64,000 bases of DNA from Leuctra nigra. Taxonomy: Eukaryota > Arthropoda > Insecta > Plecoptera > Leuctridae. The position numbers and the translations under genes were made by a program. The number at the start of each line of letters is the position of its first letter. Position 1 is the first letter of the stretch. The notes beneath the pieces are model-generated. The model was not told where the DNA came from. It ran no database searches and saw only the letters and a program-made list of their open reading frames with translations. The DNA lies in contig OW203771.1 in the NCBI GenBank assembly GCA_934045905.1, positions 3,348,001-3,412,000 of the forward strand, read 5' to 3'. This document shows positions 33,899-44,212 of this stretch, one piece after another.

Positions 33899-33907
33899 AT
33901 CATCATC
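33710..33907. repeat. CATCGY hexa/trinucleotide microsatellite
   Basis: About 33 units of CATCGC or CATCGT form alternating blocks, ending in a short ATC run. The minus-strand frame gives Asp/Gly runs, expected from the repeat alone. Confidence 0.95.
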
Positions 33908-34060
33908 CTCATCATCATTCATGAAGACTTGTAAACAACATTATCACATGAATAACGGATGGAAAGATGTCAGAGAAAGTTCTCAGCACTTTTCATTTCC
34001 ACGCCGAGTTGTTTCAAGGAAGCCGTGAAATAATTCATCAGCGTCCGTACGAGATCGGAA

Positions 34061-34213
34061 TCGTCCGGGGAGTGAAACATGACAGGAAACATGACGGAAT
34101 GACATAACATGCCGCTGTTGGAACACATATGACGGGAAATCGTCCGGGGAGTGAAACATGACAGGAAACATGACGGAATGACATAACTTGCCGCTGTTGG
34201 AACACATATGACG
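34061..34213. repeat. 79-bp tandem duplication
   Basis: Two copies of a unit starting TCGTCCGGGGAGTGAAACAT lie 79 bp apart and differ at one or two bases (CATAACATG, CATAACTTG). Confidence 0.9.
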
Positions 34214-34620
34214 GCGGACTCCTGGGAAATGTCGCTTGTTTGTTTGTGTTCCACGCGTCCGGATGGTGTTTCATCCATGTGTCGATATGCAATAAGGGTC
34301 AAGTTGCTATGTTAGGGTATTAGAAAGTCGACCTTAGAGAGGATGACGATAAGGGTGAAGAATCTTTCTGGACAGATTGAATGGAAGTTCAAGTATTCAT
34401 TGACAACGTAACTGGTATTGGCAGGATAAATACCAGAACATGCTGGGCTCGATTTGTGGAATTTTTTAAATATTTTGCTTCGTTAATTAGTAATAATTAG
34501 TTGAATTTTGGTGATTTTTTTTATATTTTCTTGTCTCAATGGGTGCCGTATGATTTTTTTTAATGTGCCAAGTGATAACCCTAAGTTTGACTTTTATCTA
34601 ATCATGATTAAAATTTGAGA

Positions 34621-34815
34621 TCAATAGACCACATTTTAAATTATCTAGATAGCTCTGCTTTTCAAAAAATTCCATATGCAGTACCGTGATCCTCATATCT
34701 ATTAGTGTTTTTCAACAATAGTTCATAACATGAATAGATATTAGGATCACGGTACTGCAAATGAAATTTTTTGAAAAGCAGAGCTAACTAGATATTTTAA
34801 AATGTGGTCTATTGG
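34621..34815. mobile_element. Foldback element, arms about 85 bp
   Basis: Inverted arms begin CAATAGACCACATTTTAAA and include GCTCTGCTTTTCAAAAAATT and GCAGTACCGTGATCCT, round a loop of about 30 bp. Confidence 0.75.
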
Positions 34816-35000
34816 TTCACTGGCTTGGTCTCCAATCGTATCGGAAATTTCATAGTTTTGCGCGGTTTTGTTGAATAACCGGCGCCTAATCAACAATGCA
34901 TGAATCCAAAATGAAAAAGTGCTACTAATATACAATCAGACTGATCATGTGAACGTCCTTTCAAAGTTCCACCCACTTTTGAAACAATTTGTCTCTCTCA

Positions 35001-35233
35001 ATGGGGTTGTTCACTGGCATTTGCTCTCACTCGCAGCGCTAGCGGCATTGGAGGTGTCTCTCTCTGATTGGTTGTCTCTGAATCCAAGATATCTAAATCA
35101 AACTCCCGCTCTGATTTAAAAATGTTCCATTCCACTCTGCATTTTGATTGGCTCTCTCTCGGCATTTCGATTGGCTCTTATTACGTTTAGGGCAGCAACG
35201 CCATCTACAATAGTTTTGCGTGAACAACCCCAT
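35001..35233. mobile_element. Miniature element with ATGGGGTTGTTCAC ends
   Basis: Inverted ends ATGGGGTTGTTCACTGGC and ATGGGGTTGTTCACGC lie at the two limits. The related sequence near 46780-46800 lacks the insert and joins the two flanks (CTCTCTCAATTTTCTAAAAC on the complementary strand), confirming an insertion. Internally it repeats GATTGG (CCAAT) three times. Confidence 0.7.
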
Positions 35234-35329
35234 TGTCTAAAACGGCCGAGCGCGTGCACCACCTTGAGTTGCTATGGCAACATGATCTCATGTCGGAATC
35301 CAATACGCTCGCTTGATGTTCAAGCCAAC

Positions 35330-35957
35330 GTGTAGAGAACAGCTTACTTCATACTACTAAATTTAAGGTGACGGCAGCAGGGCTTCAAACGTGAAATCTG
35401 CTGCAATATTAAACTCAGACCAGGTCTATAGAATGAAATGTCAAGGTCAAGTCAAGGTCTATGGATCGTACAGGACGGATACTAGCTCAGCGTTTTGATA
35501 GAAGTACAAACTAGATTTGTTTTGAATCTTACCTCGGTAGGTACAAACCCATGGTCAAACAAGGATTCACTTTTAAATCAACTCCTTCAATAATAAATAA
35601 AACGTCCTTAATGAAATTCCCCGTTCTCGAGTGTTTTCATTCTCTTATTAAATGAATTAACTGCCCAATAACCTAAGATAACATGCATCTGACATTTAGA
35701 TCAAAGATTTAATTTAACTTGACTATAAATTAATGAAGAGAGATGATGTACTGGATCAAGTGATAAAACAGTTCCGGTAACTGCCAAATCGTACACTGGC
35801 GCTAGTATCAGTTCTGTATTCTCGTCCGGGGGTACATTCCATAGCATTTCCTTCTGCGAGTTCCGCCCGTAATTCGTATTCAAGTGTTTCCATGGTAAAG
35901 CAGTCATCTGCCGTCACCTTAAATTTAGTAGTGTGAAGTAAGCTGTTCTCTACACGG
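35330..35957. mobile_element. Element with about 48-bp inverted ends, possibly Mutator-like
   Basis: Ends share CGTGTAGAGAACAGCTTACT and TAAATTTAAGGTGACGGCAG in inverted orientation. TGTTCAAGC occurs just outside both ends (about 35318-35326 and 35958-35966), a candidate 9-bp duplication as in Mutator-type elements, though a few bases separate it from the ends. A minus-strand open frame (35701-35907, 68 codons) inside might be a captured gene piece; I recognise no family. Confidence 0.6.
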
Positions 35958-36172
35958 TGTTCAAGCTTTACGGTTCCTGGAAATCACTCGCCTCGATCAG
36001 AGCTATTGCGAACAGTTTCCACAGTTGTAAAGAATCTGTTGGGTGAAACCGACGCCTTGTCCGTGGCCGCTGCGACGCGAATACGCAACGACGCCTGGGC
36101 AAGTGGCCAGCACGCTGTCAGGGGGGGGGGGGGGCGTCGGTACAGTCAGCCGCACGCGTAATGCAGCTTAAC

Positions 36173-36816
36173 TTCGATATTGCAGTGTTGCATGTTGCAG
36201 TGTTGCATGTTGCAGTGTTGCAGTGTTGCAGTGTTGCAGTGTTGCAGTGTTGCATGTTGCAGTGTTGCATGTTGCAGTGTTGTATGTTGCATGTTGCAGT
36301 GTTGCATGTTGCAGTGTTGCATGTTGCAGTGTTGCATGTTGCAGTGTTGCATGTTGCATGTTGCAGTGTTGCATGTTGCAGTGTTGCATGTTGCAGTGTT
36401 GCATGTTGCAGTGTTGCATGTTGCAGTGTTGCATGTTGCAGTGTTGCATGTTGCAGTGTTGCATGTTGCAGTGTTGCATGTTGCAGTGTTGCATGTTGCA
36501 GTGTTGAATGTTGCAGTGTTGCATGTTGCAGTGTTGCATGTTGCAGTGTTGTATGTTGCAGTGTTGTATGTTGCAGTGTTGTATGTTGCAGTGTTGCATG
36601 TTGCAGTGTTGCAGAGTTGCAGTGTTGCAGTGTTGCATGTTGCAGTGTTGCAGTGTTGCAGTGTTGCAGGGTTGCAGTGTTGCAGTGTTGCATGTTGCGG
36701 TGTTGCAGTGTTGCAGTGTTGCATGTTGCAGTGTTGCATGTTGCAGTGTTGCATGTTGCAGTGTTGTATGTTGCAGTGTTGCAGTGTTGCATGTTGCAGT
36801 GTTGCATGTTGCAGGG
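36173..36816. repeat. TGTTGCAG / TGTTGCATGTTGCAG composite array
   Basis: About 640 bp of 8-bp (TGTTGCAG) and 15-bp (TGTTGCATGTTGCAG) units alternate in blocks. G homopolymers lie just outside both ends (36121-36134 and 36829-36839). Six frames are open because the repeat rarely makes a stop; the resulting Cys/Val/Leu or Gln/His/Asn peptides are artefacts. Confidence 0.95.
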
Positions 36817-36978
36817 GGCCCAGGGCTGGGGGAGGGGGGCAGCAAAAGTATCGGTAATCGATCTTAATGAAAATAATAGAAATTTGAGGAAAATAGATGA
36901 TTAAATCGATCAAAATTTGTTAAACATTTGGGTAATCGACCCAAATTTGTTTGGGTAATCTATTTGGGTCGATTTAAG

Positions 36979-37366
36979 AGTCCTGGGGACCGCTATGGAA
37001 ACTGACGGATTGTGTCGAATTTTCCCAAAATACCTAAGTCTCCCCAAGACTAATTATTTACACCACTGTAATGAAACTTTGGGAGGTAGTTTTGATAGCC
37101 TTTTTCTCGTATACTATTAAGAAATTTTAAGAAATACTTGAAACAAAAAAAAACTAAAATTTCATATTTTTTCATGAAATGTGTGTAAAATAAAACTTTT
37201 CTTTAAATATTTCTTAAATTTTTTCAATAGCATTACGAGAAAATGGGTATCAAAACTACCACCCAAAGTTGCATAACAGTGGAGTAAATAAAGAGCCTTG
37301 GGGAGACTTCGGTATTTTGGGAAAATTTGACACAATCCGTCAGTTTCCATAGCGGTCCCCAGGACT
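36979..37366. mobile_element. Foldback element with AGTCCTGGGGACCGC ends
   Basis: Inverted ends AGTCCTGGGGACCGCTATGG, extended inward to arms of about 150 bp, contain GACGGATTGTGTC and TTACACCACTG/CAGTGGAGTAAAT. The family has full members at 49790-50127 and 56502-56880 and a decayed one at 13793-14061. No coding capacity. Confidence 0.85.
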
Positions 37367-37615
37367 CTCTACTTTCTTAATTTATTTTCATTATTTTCGC
37401 GTTAAAATGCACTATTTCTTGTAAAATTCAATCATTTTCAGGGCCAGCGCGGCCCGGACCCGCGTGTTCCTATGGGGCCATACCACAGACCAAACCGGAC
37501 CAGAGGTTAGAATACTTTATCATACTATTACCGACCTAATACTACAAACATCAACGGCTCATAAAAACAATATTTTGTGGCTCGCTTATCAACGCGTTAC
37601 ACAGAACAGAGTCGT

Positions 37616-37850
37616 AGTTATTGGTAGTGAACCTTCCCATCATTTGCCTCGCCGTGGAAAACCACGCAAGAACCTGAGAGCAAAGACAAGCAGGGGATCG
37701 AGCCCTGGACCTCCAGACTGCACCAGAGCTTTTCCGCCTGAGACAACTTCGGGACCTCCGGACTGCACCAGAGCTTTTCCGCCTGAGACAACTTCGGGAC
37801 CTCCGGACTGCACCAGAGCTTTTCCGCCTGAGACAACTTACTCTATGAGA
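37616..37850 (-). mobile_element. tRNA-derived SINE with triplicated 45-bp promoter head
   Basis: On the minus strand it opens with TTGTCTCAGGCGG (A-box-like) and CTCTGGTGCAGTC. Three 45-bp units of this head stand in tandem (about 37709-37843), and only the last runs into CCAGGGCTCGATCCCCTG, a B-box-like arm. The body then has GTGGTTTTCCACGGCGAGG and CAAATGATGGGAAGGTTCAC, a phrase I associate with arthropod SINE bodies. The open frame on the plus strand (Pro-Pro-Asp-Cys-Thr-Arg repeats) is a by-product of the 45-bp repeat. Confidence 0.65.
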
Positions 37851-38216
37851 TTGAGGTTGCTTTCAGGAGCTATATTGAAGTTTTCCAGTCGGTTTAGCGG
37901 AAGTCTGAAGAAGTTTGGAAAACACTGCGACGTCTGGAGTTTTATTGTCCTCGTTTCGTATTGTGTTATTTCTGGATGTCTGAGACATTGACGGTTTATT
38001 GAGTGGAGTCAGCCATGCATACAGATTGACTCACTTGCTGGTAGTGTTTGTGTCTTTTGTTAGATGCTTGTCGAAGAACATTATTATAAGATTCAGTTGA
38101 TTTTAAGTCACTTTTATAAGGCGTTGCAGGACTTTAAGTCTTTCTGACGCCTAACAGCTTTACTCCTTTGACGATGCACCATAATAAAAATAATATTAAA
38201 CTATAATGTAGTAATA

Positions 38217-38217
38217 T

Positions 38218-38249
<32 letters not shown>

Positions 38250-38250
38250 T
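38217..38250. repeat. TAA microsatellite
   Basis: About ten tandem TAA units. Confidence 0.95.
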
Positions 38251-39087
38251 TAATAATATCGTTTTATTTCCATAACAAATACAATAAGACATTGAAATAC
38301 AATGAATACAATTATTGCATAGGTTATTAGACTCTAGTAAAGAGTGTTTGGAAAATACTGGAAAATACAAAGTTAGGTACTACATATAAATTACAATTAA
38401 AAAAAAAAATGTGCACATGAAAGCATAATTGTCAACTAAAAAGTGTGGGGAAGAAAAAGAAATCCAAATCTGTAAAAAGATACCCACAATGTAGATAAAT
38501 GTCTTCAATATTGACTACTTACCAGCACATAACAAATCATTTTCTCTTGATTGCATGGTGGCCAAAATACAAACGGTGTTCGAAATAAAATGATTGGCTG
38601 AAAAGATTTGATGGCATCATCCGATGAAGTCTATGCTAACTCGTCAGTAAGGTAAGCTCTGATTTCATTGATAATCACGGATAGGTTATCAAGGAACCTG
38701 ACCACTAGACAATCCGTTAAGATCAAATACCGCTTTTAATTTGGCCAAGTATACATTGAAACTTGCAATACGTAATTGAGCGAGGGTCCCCTTTCAAATT
38801 CATGGCTGAAATCTCAGATTCATTTTTTTTTCTCATAATAGTCGTATCGGGTCAATATTTAAACACAATATGCATTCACCTACTTCGTTTCCATATTGAT
38901 TTCTGGCATAGTTCCCTGGTTTAATCGGATAATGGATTTAACTACACAGCTTGTTAATTGAAAATATGTTTTGGTGACTATTAATTAAATCAAAACAACG
39001 AAAGCCTCTTTACAATGTTCATGAAAATATGGAAGATCCGTGTTTATGTAATTTCAAGAGCTCTGATGATCAAAAATGAAATTCATT

Positions 39088-39130
39088 TCAAGCTCGCTTA
39101 TCAACGCGTTCACTAAGCGTTTTCCGGTAG
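39088..39130 (+). mobile_element. Helitron-like 3' end, mutated
   Basis: AGCTCGCTTATCAACGCG is followed by TTCACTAAGCGTTTTCCGGTAG. The stem survives, but the CCTAG end is changed to CCGGTAG. The body to its left is not clearly delimited. A similar truncated piece is at 37579-37606. Confidence 0.45.
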
Positions 39131-39289
39131 TTAAATTGAAAATTATACGTTGCTTTCTTTTATAGAAAACTTCCGGTGGAATCTTCCTCGTCTAACGATT
39201 TTGTTTATAGAATGTATAGGGATATATAATCCCTATATTTTAAATTACCTTGGTTCCGATCCGATTAAATTATCGGCTTAACATCGGTT

Positions 39290-39990
39290 GTTAGTTGTTA
39301 CCATAGCAACAACCAATCACAATACAGGTTCACATGATCAATCTGATTGTATGTTAGTAGCACTTTTTAATGTTTGCTTTGTGCCTTGTTAATTAGGCGC
39401 CGGTTATTCAACAAAACAGCTCAAAACTAAGAAATTTCCGATACGATTGGAAACCATACCCGTGAACCAATTGATCTCAAATTTTAATCATGATTAGATA
39501 AAAGACAACCTTGGGTTATCACTTGGTACACTCGGCCAAACATAAATTGATCGTCGATCAAATTTGATTGACTGATACATGTTTGATTGCACCATCCGAA
39601 GTCAGTCCAAGCGATCTCCTTGTCCCACTCTAGTAGGTGACCCCACATTTCAACGATAATAACAAGATTTGATTGGTTATGGGACATGACCAGCAGTCAT
39701 TCAAATTTGATCAACGATCAATTTTTGTTTGGCCGAGTGTACATTTTCGAAATTCAATTTTATACGGCACCCATGGAGAGACAAGAAAATAGCTAATTTT
39801 TCACCAAAAATCCACTAATTATTACTATTAAAAAATTATTATTATTAAAAATGTACCAAGTGATAACCGTAAGTTTGTTAAGTTTCTAATCATGATTCAA
39901 ATTTCAAATCATTTCGTCAACCCATTTTGTCTCCAATCGTATCCAAAAAAGTGTCTACAAAAAGTAGCAAAATCGCTTGCGCTTGCAGAA
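39290..39990 (+). mobile_element. Relative of the 46761-47292 element, partial
   Basis: It shares TTCACATGATCAATCTGATT, TTAGGCGCCGGTTATTCAAC, ATTTTAATCATGATTAG and AAATCGCTTGCGCTTG with 46761-47292. It is interrupted by the TA-flanked element 39529-39739. The GGTG terminal is missing on the left. Confidence 0.6.
39529..39739. mobile_element. TA-flanked miniature element, 211 bp
   Basis: Inverted ends CACTCGGCCAAACATAAATT and CACTCGGCCAAACAAAAATT are flanked by TA. The uninterrupted relative near 47035-47060 joins the two flanks (ACTTGGCACATTTTTAAAA). Family members are at 58544-58749 and, split by a later insertion, at 50596-50699 plus 52507-52540. Confidence 0.78.
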
Positions 39991-39999
39991 CCATAAGAA

Positions 40000-42170
40000 A
40001 TTCAATAACACAAAAATGTTAGGATCAGTCGATTCACATTCTAAAATGTAAACTTGACTTGATTTTGGAGGTCGAATAGGTCCTCTTATTTGGAATGTAC
40101 CTGTCAAAAGTCGATACATTTCCTCTCCTTGCTTCAATTGTTGATTCGACTCTACAGCAATTGCTTTGTGTTGAAATGAAATACGCTGATTTAATCACTC
40201 CGATATCTAATTCAATTCCAACCGTCGACACGTTGGCAATTAGCGAAATGGCGCCAGTGAATTACAGCGTTGCCATATCCATTTACTGCCAGCTCTACAG
40301 CGTTGTGTTTTTATACGTGGATGATAAACATGGCATCGTGGCTTGTTTTTGCTCCATCTGATGGGATTTGTATATGAGTTATCTACCGATGGCAATTCGT
40401 ACTGTGTAATTATTGACAATGTAACATGACTTTGTTGATAACTTGGACAAGAAATCTGTTGGTTTTTTGTTCGCTTTCACATTGATTTCAAGTAGAAACA
40501 CCGAACAATATGGCATTTTTTTAAATAACCATTTACAAAACTTTTTTCAATATTATACTATCGTAAAAACTTATACCTATACGAACTTATATAATGTCCA
40601 GTAGCTAGAATAAACAGAACTCTAACACAGGAGGTATAGGAAAAAATTTCGAATGTAGTTTCTGACTTTAAAAATAGGAACGTACCTACGACTTCAAGAT
40701 AAAAGTAATTTTGATTAAATTTCAAAATAATAAGCCGAACTATTATACAGTTTTATTTGGCTGCCGATGCCATAAGATAGCAAAGGGGAAGCAACTCAAT
40801 TTATCTGAGTAAATAGACACGAGAGGTATTCACTTTTTCGAGATCGTTCATCAATATTCATCAATGACAATCATTATTATTAAGTTCTCATGAACATTGC
40901 CCCTCTCTTCACTTTCATGCTTTCATGCGATGTTTCTAAGAGTTTGTTATTCGAGCAAATAACAAGAAAATATCTGTTATGGCTGCACCTGAAGCCATAA
41001 TAATATGTTTTTATTGCCTCTGTTTGTGCACCTTCTATTATTTCAAAGTTAATTTGAAATCCGAAGTTGAAAACAAATGTTTACTCAATATCAACCGTAT
41101 TTTACATGAATGTGATTTTGAATCTTTCATGAAGGTTTGGAAGCTCATGCATTGTTTTCCTTAAGAAATCGAGCAAATAGTGACGTATAATGTGATAGCT
41201 GCAGGCTGTTTTTACTTCTGCGCCCATAAATATATTGATATTTCAATATCAATATTTATTTACAATATTATTATTAATAAATTTTAACAACGGGTGCGTA
41301 TATTTTTTATTTATCATATTCAAAATTATTGGTTGTATAATGAAATCTGTTTCTTTCTAAATCACAACCTTATAGATCTGCCTGAAATAATAATTTCTGT
41401 GCCTCAGAATTAGAAGGCTCTAAATCAATTTTTATGATTCTTGAGGTGAACTAATAAACCTGTAATTCTTTTATCCAACCAAATTGTTTTGCAACACAAG
41501 TATTTTTGTCAAAGAATACTTGCCTATAACGGAGTTTTCTTACTTCTTAATTAAATTTACAATTGATAGAGCTTGATTACATAATTATTCCAAAAGTGTG
41601 TAACGCAGAATCGAGTAATTGACATTGGCTGACATCTGAGGTACAGAATTATTACCATTGATATAAAATGTATTTACAACCTGTATTAAATGCTGTTAGA
41701 CCATGGTTAGACAATGTTCGCAAAAAGATCCCAATAAACGACAAACTTGCTAAAGCAAACAAAAAGTAATTGGCCACTCACTTTAAATATAAACAATTAA
41801 ATTTAAAAGCTTTTCTCAACTTTCAACGTCGATTATCCAGCGAATAAAAACTGAGCGTTAAAAACTTAAAACTTAATCTGAGAAACTTTGTCAAATGAAC
41901 GTATGTCGGCCACAGCATCACTTATAAAACTAAGAACATCTCTCCGTCTTTATAACCGCAACCATTTTCTTTTCGCGTCGGGAAAACTAAAAACTTGCTT
42001 TCAAAGCTCGACACTTCATGAAACTCTCAAAGTTCTCGCCTTATCCAACTTCTCTGGGCTTAGCGTCGGCTCGGCGTCGCGACGCCTGATGCTCGGCCTG
42101 TGATTGGTCGACGCCTGTCATGTGACAGTGATGTACTGCGGGCTGCATCGTCGGGCATACATTACATGTC
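40000..42170. other. No gene recognised
   Basis: A plus-strand frame at 40095-40361 (88 codons) overlaps a minus-strand one and shows no family features. A CCTCAGAATTAGAAGG repeat piece is at about 41400. The less AT-rich stretch at 41890-42110 has no supported exon. Confidence 0.4.
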
Positions 42171-42171
42171 A

Positions 42172-42203
<32 letters not shown>
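42172..42203. repeat. Poly-G run of about 31 bp
   Basis: Pure G homopolymer. The length in the assembly may be unreliable. Confidence 0.95.
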
Positions 42204-42205
<2 letters not shown>

Positions 42206-43401
42206 GATGTTTCGGTCACAACTTCGGCTCGAGAAGTTCAAATCAGACGCAGGAATTAGTTTTCAGAAGTAATATCATTGGGATATATAGTTATGTAAAA
42301 TATTTGATTGAAATTATTTTGTCAAGAGTTGCAATGCCTATATTGAAATCATCTTCTGGATAACTATTTCTCTTGAGGTTTTAGGAGCATAATGTCTTAA
42401 GAGTCGATTGCACTCGTAGGTTAACATTGGAGATAATATTTCCTAAATATCGCATTCGTACAATTCAATTTCCGATAAATCTGAAAAATAATTATCATAG
42501 CTAATTTGTAAGTTGCCTTTAAACACCATCTTATTAAATCTATATTTTATTACCCAAACTCTTTGAAATTCTGAAATGTCCCTATTTTTTCAGATTCATA
42601 AGTTTGTTCATAATATTTCATAATTATTATATTTCTAACGTCTCAACAATTAGCTATGCAAATTAGTTTTCATTTCATAACCTGAATGGTTCAAAAGATA
42701 TAACGATATGTAGGAAATATTATCTCCATTAGGACCGATTTCATGTCTCCCTGTGTTATCTAATGGGGTAAAAGTTTAACTTCAATTTCATACATTTATC
42801 ACACGGTAAAGGGAATTAATATTTGTTGTTAGATGTGTGGCATAGCTTATTTTATCGACGAAACCAAGGAACCTAAGCCTGATCCGAATCACCCTGCACA
42901 CACTAAGTGGTTTATTTGTTGTCAAACTATAATAACAAGTTATTTGAATTATGTTTCTTCTTCAGTTCACGTTCCATCTCCTCATTCTGCTGACGCTCTG
43001 ATATACAACGGCAAAGCATTCTCAAAGCCCGAGATAAGAAACCCTTGAAGGGAAAAAGATATTTCATCCCAGGATTACTCTGCGTGCTCGGGAAACAGTG
43101 TTGCGCGCTTAAAGTCGAGTTCCAAAGAAATTCATCACAAAGTTGGCTGAGGAGATGTAGTTTTTAATGCGCTATAATGTATCTCGGGAGAGTGGGGGAT
43201 GGAGGGGGGAGGGTTTAATATCACGGCTGTAAAACTATGCTAATCTTTATCCGGGTTCTTTATAGAAATCCTCGAGCAGTTGAGTCTAGTGGATAGTGTC
43301 GATAGTCTAGTACAGTTTAAAAAAAAAGGAAGAATGTAATATGCTAAGATTTCTATAAATCTGTAATTCCATGAAAACTATTCATTTAGGTACAAGGTAA
43401 C

Positions 43402-43556
43402 ATATTATGCCCGGTATTACCAAATTATGCCTGATTAACTATTAATATTGGATTAATTTGACGGCCAATAAGATATTTCATATTGATTGAAACAGTTAAA
43501 TTGAATCCAAAAGTTTGTTAATCAGACATTTTAACTTTGGTAATACCAGGCATTAC
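43402..43556. mobile_element. Short foldback element
   Basis: Inverted arms ATGCCCGGTATTACCAAA and ATGCCTGGTATTACCAAA, each followed by TCTGATTAAC-like sequence, surround a centre of about 75 bp. Confidence 0.7.
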
Positions 43557-43639
43557 AAATGTAATGTCATTTTAAATTGTTGAAAATGTCTAAAATCAAT
43601 TTTGAAATCCATAAATAACGCCCGCTGAAAGGATAGTTT

Positions 43640-43860
43640 AGTGGTGTTTAACGTCCAGTGGAACGTAACCAGTGGAACGTACTGTTCCACTGGTTAAAAG
43701 CGACTGATTAATGAGTAAGATAATGACAGGGAGCTGATGTTGGAGAAGAGGTAAGGATGGTGGGGGGAAGGAGGCGGTCGCGGTCAATTAGTAGAGGACC
43801 TTCTCAGAATCTACCCCACCACTCAGAGAGGCCAATCTCAGGCAAAATACTTCCTAACTG
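43640..43860 (-). mobile_element. SINE-like fragment with CGCCTCCTTCC body motif
   Basis: On the minus strand it contains GACCGCGACCGCCTCCTTCC, shared with 52660-52830. Nearby, CCAGTGGAACGT is repeated twice and then inverted (43653-43698). No intact tRNA-like head is seen. Confidence 0.45.
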
Positions 43861-44099
43861 GAAGAAAACACTTATTGTTTAAATTCAAGTTTTAACATTT
43901 CTAGAGTGAAATATGTAGCTGATAAAACTAGATTTAGTTTTCAAATATCGGAGTCGTGAATTGGAGTCGTGTAAAGAGTAAAAATTATCGATTATTTAAT
44001 TCGAAACGGAGCATAAATTTACTCTTCATGTACCTGAAGCAATAGCTGTCAAAACACAACATTTATCTCACACATCTATAGCAGAGTTAAAAAGTTAGA

Positions 44100-44212
44100 A
44101 GAGTTTTTGTCACCGTCAATTTTTCTCCCCCTTAAAAAGTCTTTGGCAGAAACATTCTCGAACCCGGGACCTCTGGAGTTGAAGTCCAGCGCGCTTCTGC
44201 CTGAGCCAACTT
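44100..44212 (-). mobile_element. tRNA-derived SINE head with TCA anticodon-like loop
   Basis: Minus strand: GTTGGCTCAGGCAGAAGCGC (A-box region), an anticodon-arm-like stem CTGGA-CTTCAAC-TCCAG, then GGTCCCGGGTTCGAG (B box). The acceptor stem is absent and the B-arm 3' strand is not paired, so it is a SINE promoter, not a tRNA gene. It sits directly against the start of the Helitron-like element 44213-45548. Confidence 0.6.

Larger units (their letters stand above)
34460..35280 (-). mobile_element. Relative of the 46761-47292 TTAA element carrying two later insertions
   Basis: It shares, in reverse order, the phrases GTGCCAAGTGATAACCCTAA, CTCCAATCGTATCGGAAATT and GGCGCCTAAT. It ends near GCGCGTGCACCACCTT. 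It is split by a foldback (34621-34815) and by a miniature element (35001-35233). The left end is not clear. Confidence 0.5.

Noticed and set aside
33680..33922. Poly-Asp protein on the minus strand
   Set aside because: Direct translation of a CATCGY microsatellite; overlapping frames give equally long low-complexity peptides.
35701..35907. Kynurenine formamidase-like fragment
   Set aside because: Only a vague YDL...P resemblance; no catalytic motif, so no family assigned.
36118..36913. Several 225-255-codon frames (Cys/Val/Leu or Gln/His/Asn rich)
   Set aside because: Produced by the TGTTGCAG array in all frames on both strands.
37464..37991. 175-codon plus-strand protein
   Set aside because: Its centre is the antisense of a tRNA-derived SINE with a 45-bp triplication; nothing else in it is recognisable.
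44100..44212. Genuine selenocysteine or suppressor tRNA gene
   Set aside because: No acceptor stem and an incomplete T-stem; best explained as a SINE promoter.
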